This document shows positions 17,967-22,403 of a DNA stretch of 22,403 nt, one piece after another. The stretch is from positions 1-22,403 of the forward strand of contig JAIWNF010000156.1 of assembly GCA_025093555.1 (NCBI GenBank), read 5' to 3'. The DNA comes from Circinella umbellata. Its lineage: Eukaryota > Mucoromycota > Mucoromycetes > Mucorales > Lichtheimiaceae. The first letter of the stretch is position 1. Each line of letters begins with the position of its first letter. The translations under genes and the position numbers were made by a program. The notes under the pieces are model-generated. The model did no database searches. It saw only the letters and a list, made by a program, of their open reading frames with translations, and had not been told where the DNA came from.

Positions 17967-18372
17967 TGTCGTAATATTTTTATGGCGGAACAATACCAAG
18001 CCAAATAAAATATAAATAATAAAAGGAAAATAAAAGAATAAAAGATAATGTAAAGATGATGTTTTTTATTTAATAAAATAATCGACTATTTATATATTTT
18101 CTAACTACTGCGGATGTAAAGAATATAATAATGATGTATGATAATAATGATATTACTGCGGATGAATAATGATAATAATATTATGAATGATAATGATAGT
18201 AATATTAATAATATTACTGCGGATGATAATAATAAGAATAATAATAATGTTACTGCGGATATAGTAAGAAATAAGAAAAGAAGCCGCAGTAAAAAGAAGT
18301 ATAATCGGTATTAAAAATAACCGATTAATAATTACAAGATGAAAGGTAGTACTAGATATTTTAGCTACGACA
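17967..18372 (-). repeat. 3' LTR of the gypsy element (406 bp)
   Basis: In element orientation it starts TGTCGTAGC directly after a purine tract and ends AATATTACGACA, so its ends are 7-bp inverted repeats. Inside are TATATAAATAG (18096-18086) and AATAAA (18070-18065) in the correct order. The U3 part carries four ATCCGCAGT motifs and one inverted copy. Confidence 0.75.
18107..18290 (-). promoter_or_regulatory. Repeated ATCCGCAGT motif in the gypsy U3
   Basis: Motif starts are at 18107, 18155, 18216 and 18252 (read as ACTGCGGAT on the plus strand), with the inverted core CCGCAGT at 18284. They lie upstream of the TATA box in element sense and recur at matching places in copies 1 and 2. They are probably binding sites for a transcription factor. 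Confidence 0.5.
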
Positions 18373-20704
18373 ATATCCCCTCCCCAGAATATTGTACGTC
18401 CTCGGACAATACAGCAAGATTACTAGCAGCTTCAATGTGACGACGTTCAGCAGCACGGACAGCAGTTGGATCATACCATGGAGCAACTAGTTGGTTAGTT
18501 CCCATATGAATTGGACGGAGACGATCAGTATGCACCCAAGAGGAATAAGTATGTCCATTCAAATCTTGAAGTTGGTAGGTGTGATATTCCAAGTTGGCAG
18601 CAAGTACCTTGAATGGGCCTTTCCAGTTATACTCCAGACCGAGCTTGTTTTCATGGCGCATCAGCACATGGTCATCAACAGAAAAAATTTGAGGTTTAAG
18701 TAGAGCATCCCATTTAGCTTTGTCAAGATTGGCATTAGCTTTTAACTTTTGTTCAGCAAGGATGCGAGCCTTCCGTAACCGACGTGCTTCTGGAACCCGG
18801 CCTTGAATAATTATAGGTTCATCTAGTTCTTGTTCAGTAACGTGGATAAATGGTGGTAAAATCTCGCCTGGTAATTTTGGTTCAACACCATAGACCAAAA
18901 AATATGGGCTAAAACCATGAGTACGGTGCTTACGGACACGACAAGCAAAAACAGCAGGGTTGACAAACTGATCCCAACGATGTATTTGACCATAAGCAAA
19001 TTTATGGATCATCTGCTTCAATATACCATTGGTACGTTCTACCTTACTATTACTACGTGCGTGAAAGCTACTTGTAAGTGAATGGTTGGTTTTAAGACGT
19101 CCCAAATAATTGTTCAAAACCTTAGACATAAAGTTTGCACCTCTATCAGTCAAAATTTCGGTAGGACATGAGAATGGTAGCACAATTTCTTCATAGATAA
19201 AATTTGCAATTGCTTCACCAGTAGCATCAGGAACAGCGCGAGCGATGGTCCAATTGGTCGTATAGTCTACAGCAACAAGAAGCCAGCGATTACCAGACAA
19301 GGTAGTGGGTAGTTCTCCAATAAAATCCAGATGCCAACGAGAAAACACAGGCGGAATATTCAATGGTTTCATTGGGGCATGGTGTGATTTTCGATCAGCA
19401 TTGGCAGCAAGTTGACAGTGGGGACAAGCAGCTAGCCATTCTTGAATATCGGAACGCATACCAGGCCACCACCATCGTTTGCACATTAATTCTTGAACAG
19501 TGAGTTTACCAGCATGGCCAACAGATTTATGGAAGTCTTGAACCAAATCAGCACGGCGGGCAAACAGCACATAACGAACTTCCTGGATGGTATTACCAAT
19601 TTTTATTAACCGAAAAACTTGATCAGCACGAACGATGAATTTGTCCTTGTGTTTGGCTAAGAGATCCTTATAGGTAGGTGGCCAGTTTTCTTCAGCAAAC
19701 ATATAGAATTTAGGCCAGTCGGATTCATCGATAGCCTTGACAGCATATAAAAATTCTGGTTCAAGAGATTTGTCAGCAGCAACACAGGTTGGACCATCCC
19801 TTCTTGATAATACATCATGTATATGATTGTCGCGGCCTGGTTTATATTGAATGTCAGGATCATATAGCTCAATTTCGGCAATCCAGCGGGTCAATCTTGG
19901 TGTGGGCTTGGTTTTAGAGCGGAAATATTTAAGTGGGTGGTGATCAGAGAAAACAGTATAATGGCGACCATCAATAAAGCAGCGCCAGGTCCGTAGTGCA
20001 TGTAAAATAGCCAATAATTCTCGCTCCTGAGCGGGATAATTCCTTTCTGCAGCCGAGAGTTTCTTGGATTCAAAGGCCAATGGGTGGAGTTGATCATCCT
20101 CACCTTTTTGCAATAGTACAGCGCCAACACCATAATTACTAGAATCGGTCTCAATAAAATATGGTGCATGCGGATTAGGTGGTACCAAAACGGGGGCAGC
20201 AGTCATGCGGTCCTTGAGCTGGTCAAAAGCCACTTGACAATCTTTTGTCCAAACAATCGCTCTTTTCTTCGTTCCAGTTCCTTTTGTTAATTCTGTCAAT
20301 GGTGCTGCCAACGAAGCAAACCCTTTGATAAAACGACGGTAATGTGACGCCAAACCAACAAATTGACGAACCTCTTGTACATTCGACGGAACTGGCCAGT
20401 CTTGAATTGCTTGTACCTTTTTCTTGGATGGCAAAATACCACAGGCCGAGACCTGAAAACCAACGAACTCCAATTCAGTTTTAAAAAGATCACACTTTTT
20501 TAAATTGGCAACAAGCTTTGCTTCACGTAAACGTTCAAGAACACAATGCAAATGACGATAATGATCTTCTTTTGTTTTACTATATATTAAAATATCGTCA
20601 AGGTACACCATAGCAAACTTGTCCACATAGTCACCTAACACCGAGTTCATGGTTTTTTGAAACACTGGAGGGCATTCATTAGACCAAAGGGAAGAACGAG
20701 CCAC
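18365..20704 (-). CDS. pol: Gypsy pol, C-terminal part: RT (YLDD), RNase H, integrase
   Basis: This frame runs 779 codons and continues the RT begun in the upstream frame; its first GTG is not a real start. Residues in this frame: RT catalytic YLDD at 34-37; RNase H with D187 (ETDSS), E228 region, D254 (SDHH) and D297 (HDVLSR); integrase zinc module H392/H397/C427/C430; integrase core D460 (WHLDF), D520 (LTDRG) and E556 (KVERTNG), giving D-60-D-35-E; then a GPF module (WKGPFKVL ... VHTDRLRP) near 705-750. These copy RNA to DNA, remove the template and insert the product into the genome. All key residues are present. The TAG stop (18367-18365) lies inside the first bases of the 3' LTR. Confidence 0.9.
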   Translation of the reverse strand: MARSSLWSNECPPVFQKTMNSVLGDYVDKFAMVYLDDILIYSKTKEDHYRHLHCVLERLREAKLVANLKKCDLFKTELEFVGFQVSACGILPSKKKVQAIQDWPVPSNVQEVRQFVGLASHYRRFIKGFASLAAPLTELTKGTGTKKRAIVWTKDCQVAFDQLKDRMTAAPVLVPPNPHAPYFIETDSSNYGVGAVLLQKGEDDQLHPLAFESKKLSAAERNYPAQERELLAILHALRTWRCFIDGRHYTVFSDHHPLKYFRSKTKPTPRLTRWIAEIELYDPDIQYKPGRDNHIHDVLSRRDGPTCVAADKSLEPEFLYAVKAIDESDWPKFYMFAEENWPPTYKDLLAKHKDKFIVRADQVFRLIKIGNTIQEVRYVLFARRADLVQDFHKSVGHAGKLTVQELMCKRWWWPGMRSDIQEWLAACPHCQLAANADRKSHHAPMKPLNIPPVFSRWHLDFIGELPTTLSGNRWLLVAVDYTTNWTIARAVPDATGEAIANFIYEEIVLPFSCPTEILTDRGANFMSKVLNNYLGRLKTNHSLTSSFHARSNSKVERTNGILKQMIHKFAYGQIHRWDQFVNPAVFACRVRKHRTHGFSPYFLVYGVEPKLPGEILPPFIHVTEQELDEPIIIQGRVPEARRLRKARILAEQKLKANANLDKAKWDALLKPQIFSVDDHVLMRHENKLGLEYNWKGPFKVLAANLEYHTYQLQDLNGHTYSSWVHTDRLRPIHMGTNQLVAPWYDPTAVRAAERRHIEAASNLAVLSEDVQYSGEGILS
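18377..18385 (-). other. Polypurine tract of the gypsy element
   Basis: GGGGAGGGG, five bases (ATATT, or ATAT plus the LTR T) before the LTR start in element sense. This is the plus-strand primer position. Confidence 0.75.
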
Positions 20705-21900
20705 TCAAACGAGCCATAACGTGTATTAAATGAGCTTTTCGGAATGTCTTCCTTTCTGATTCGAATTTGATGATATCCACTTTTTAAATCAATACTGGAG
20801 TAATATTTGGCACCATGGAGTTGTTCGAGACATTCATCGATACGCGGCAGTGGATGTGACATGCGTTTTGTTATTCGATTAATTGCACGATAATCAATGC
20901 ACATGCGCATAGTACCATCTTTTTTTCGAACGAACAATACTGGTGCACCCCATGGCGATGAACTTGGGCGGATCAAACGTAAGTCAAGTAATTCACGAAT
21001 TTGTTTGTGCAGTTCTGTCAATTCTAATGGACTCATTTTATACGGTGGTCGAGAAATTGGGTCTGCATCGCCAGTATCAATGACATGTTCAACATCGCGA
21101 TCAGGAGGTAAACCAGGCAGGGTATCTTGAAACACATCACGAAATTCCTTAACCAAGGCATCATTAGAGTTTTGTACTGAATTATCGGATTGAATATCAC
21201 CAGGGTGAACATAACACAGAAACACGTTATCAATTCCTTTATGGCGTTCTAGACGCTGGACTTGACGATGGGACAACAAATAAGTAAGATCAGGAATATC
21301 ACGCTTGTGAGTAGGGCGAATAATATAATTACGATTGTTCACAGTGATGCGCCATGTATCTAAATCCCAGTCAGGAATTGGTTGAACTGCTTTAAGCCAA
21401 TTGCGCCTAAGGATTAAGTCAAATTTGGTGTTGAGAACATAAGCATCCATCGTATGTTTATAACCTTGAGCATCCAATGGGAGTGTAACTTGTTTATTAA
21501 TAGCCAATACATGTCCACCAGCAGTTTCGACTTCTCGGTCTGAGACCAATCGAGTGGGTAATCCAATAGTAATCTTGGGAGCAACATAAGATCCAGAAGC
21601 ACCAGAATCAATCAAAACTTTAATAGGAGTACCATTACAAGACATCAAATACAGAGGTAATTCAGATTCTTTTATTGATAATAATGAGTTAAAATAATCT
21701 TTATCTTTATCTAATGTTTTTTGTAATTCTTGGGAATCATCATCATGACTATTAGATAAATCGATCAAGGGTTCTTCTGATATGGAAAGTGGATTGACAT
21801 TAACAGACTTGGCGATATTAAGAGACGAATTGGGGGATGGAGTGGTGCGCGGCAGAACTCCCTTTAATTCTGACGTGCTTGGTCGTTTCCCTGGTTCCAA
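20647..21900 (-). CDS. pol: Gypsy protease and N-terminal half of RT
   Basis: The open frame has 417 codons. A Ser/Asp-rich linker (20-75) is followed by a retroviral-type aspartic protease with DSGAS at 98-102. Then comes the RT: fingers with [20 protein letters not shown] near 314-333, YRAINRIT, and the first catalytic Asp in [12 protein letters not shown] (D371). It ends in PFGLMNA, then reads out of frame to TGA. A missing base in the GGG run at 20670-20672 (plus strand) would explain why the next motif ([18 protein letters not shown]) continues in another frame. The frame overlaps the end of gag, so a programmed gag to pol frameshift is plausible. Near residues 162-168, ILRR stands where ILG is usual in the protease. 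Confidence 0.88.
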   Translation of the reverse strand: MEPGKRPSTSELKGVLPRTTPSPNSSLNIAKSVNVNPLSISEEPLIDLSNSHDDDSQELQKTLDKDKDYFNSLLSIKESELPLYLMSCNGTPIKVLIDSGASGSYVAPKITIGLPTRLVSDREVETAGGHVLAINKQVTLPLDAQGYKHTMDAYVLNTKFDLILRRNWLKAVQPIPDWDLDTWRITVNNRNYIIRPTHKRDIPDLTYLLSHRQVQRLERHKGIDNVFLCYVHPGDIQSDNSVQNSNDALVKEFRDVFQDTLPGLPPDRDVEHVIDTGDADPISRPPYKMSPLELTELHKQIRELLDLRLIRPSSSPWGAPVLFVRKKDGTMRMCIDYRAINRITKRMSHPLPRIDECLEQLHGAKYYSSIDLKSGYHQIRIRKEDIPKSSFNTRYGSFEWLVLPFGLMNALQCFKKP

Positions 21901-22403
21901 CGATATTGCTTGCCTTGACGACCACCTTGACGATCATAATTAAAAGAACGATTTGAATTTGTACGACGGGGGAAGAACAAAAACGAGAAATATGACCCAG
22001 GCCACCACAATTGTAACATTCCTTGTTATTATCATTGTTACGCTGATTACCTTGCCACTGTTGGTTAGGTCTACTCTGACCAGTCGAACGCCATTGTTCT
22101 GATCTTCGTGAGTGTATAGCATCCAAGTCTATAGGAGCAACATCATTGGTACGCAGATACTCGGGGACAAGTTGGGGTGGTTGTTGTTTGTGTGACGGAG
22201 AATATCCAAATTGTTCACCTAAGATAGTCTGACTATGTAGTTGAGCTGCTTCAACCGCTAATGCTAAATGCATCGCCTCATCTGTAGTTGAAGGAAAGCG
22301 GGTCATAACTTGGAGTCGAATGTTTGGACTTAACCCACGTTGAAAACGATCCATAGCTTCTTCATCTGTCATAGAAGGAACCGATGACCAAGCTGCTTGG
22401 AAT
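21818..22403 (-). CDS. gag: Gypsy gag, partial (CCHC nucleocapsid end)
   Basis: It is open from the right window edge; the ATG at 22372 is internal because the frame continues upstream (AAWSSVPS precedes it). It contains the retrotransposon gag pattern [16 protein letters not shown], a Gln/Asn-rich linker and a zinc knuckle [14 protein letters not shown] (C-x2-C-x4-H-x4-C). After the knuckle this frame turns hydrophobic and unlike gag. The neighbouring frame reads on as a basic Arg/Gln/Asn-rich tail to TAA near 21864. An indel in the G5 run at 21968-21972 is therefore likely. The product would package the element RNA. Confidence 0.85.
   Translation of the reverse strand, partial: FQAAWSSVPSMTDEEAMDRFQRGLSPNIRLQVMTRFPSTTDEAMHLALAVEAAQLHSQTILGEQFGYSPSHKQQPPQLVPEYLRTNDVAPIDLDAIHSRRSEQWRSTGQSRPNQQWQGNQRNNDNNKECYNCGGLGHISRFCSSPVVQIQIVLLIMIVKVVVKASNIVGTRETTKHVRIKGSSAAHHSIPQFVS

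Larger units (their letters stand above)
17967..22403 (-). mobile_element. Ty3/gypsy LTR retrotransposon, 3' portion
   Basis: The order on the minus strand is gag (CCHC), protease, reverse transcriptase, RNase H, integrase, polypurine tract and 3' LTR. Integrase downstream of RT/RNase H places it in Ty3/gypsy. The 5' LTR and most of gag lie beyond the right edge. Two one-base frameshifts (21968-21972 and 20670-20672) would inactivate this copy unless they are sequence errors. No chromodomain is apparent after the integrase. Confidence 0.92.

Overview
The window is a transposon graveyard from a very AT-rich nuclear genome. It is probably an early-diverging (Mucoromycota-type) fungus. This rests on short GT..AG introns of about 80-165 bp, a FAR1/MULE DNA transposon, Tc1/mariner-like DD34E genes, hAT-like elements, a Ty3/gypsy retrotransposon and long stretches of A/T simple sequence. 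I see no convincing host gene except perhaps one small ORF at 14983-15222 and a possible coding tail at the left edge. No tRNA, rRNA or CRISPR was found.

Left part (1-5170). A complete Mutator-like element (MULE) occupies 170-4618. It has long terminal inverted repeats and a perfect 9-bp target duplication. Its one gene, read through four phase-consistent introns, gives an uninterrupted protein of about 976 residues: FAR1-type zinc finger, DDE transposase, SWIM zinc finger and a C-terminal OTU-like cysteine protease. It looks structurally autonomous.

Middle part (5171-9944). This is a chain of related LTRs. A compact LTR element without coding capacity (5171-6475) is followed by a solo LTR, a 1.2-kb LTR-like relative and a truncated LTR, nearly head to tail with 4-bp spacers. 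A 1.85-kb hAT-like element with a perfect 8-bp target duplication sits inside the solo LTR.

Right-middle part (9945-16690). Two decayed Tc1/mariner-like transposase genes converge. The plus-strand one is split by a 415-bp solo LTR (5-bp duplication GGGCC). The minus-strand one is split by a 1.09-kb hAT-type non-autonomous element. A minisatellite of about 23-bp units follows, itself interrupted by a 734-bp inverted-repeat element.

Right part (16697-22403). A Ty3/gypsy retrotransposon lies on the minus strand: gag with a CCHC knuckle, protease, RT, RNase H and integrase. Its 3' LTR is 17967-18372, and the 5' LTR lies beyond the window. The 3' LTR abuts a tandem and inverted cluster of older LTR copies, whose U3 carries repeated ATCCGCAGT motifs. 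Two single-base frameshifts interrupt gag and RT.

Most layers can be ordered in time by nesting. Several copies differ mainly by CpG to TpG/CpA changes, which suggests cytosine methylation and deamination in this genome.
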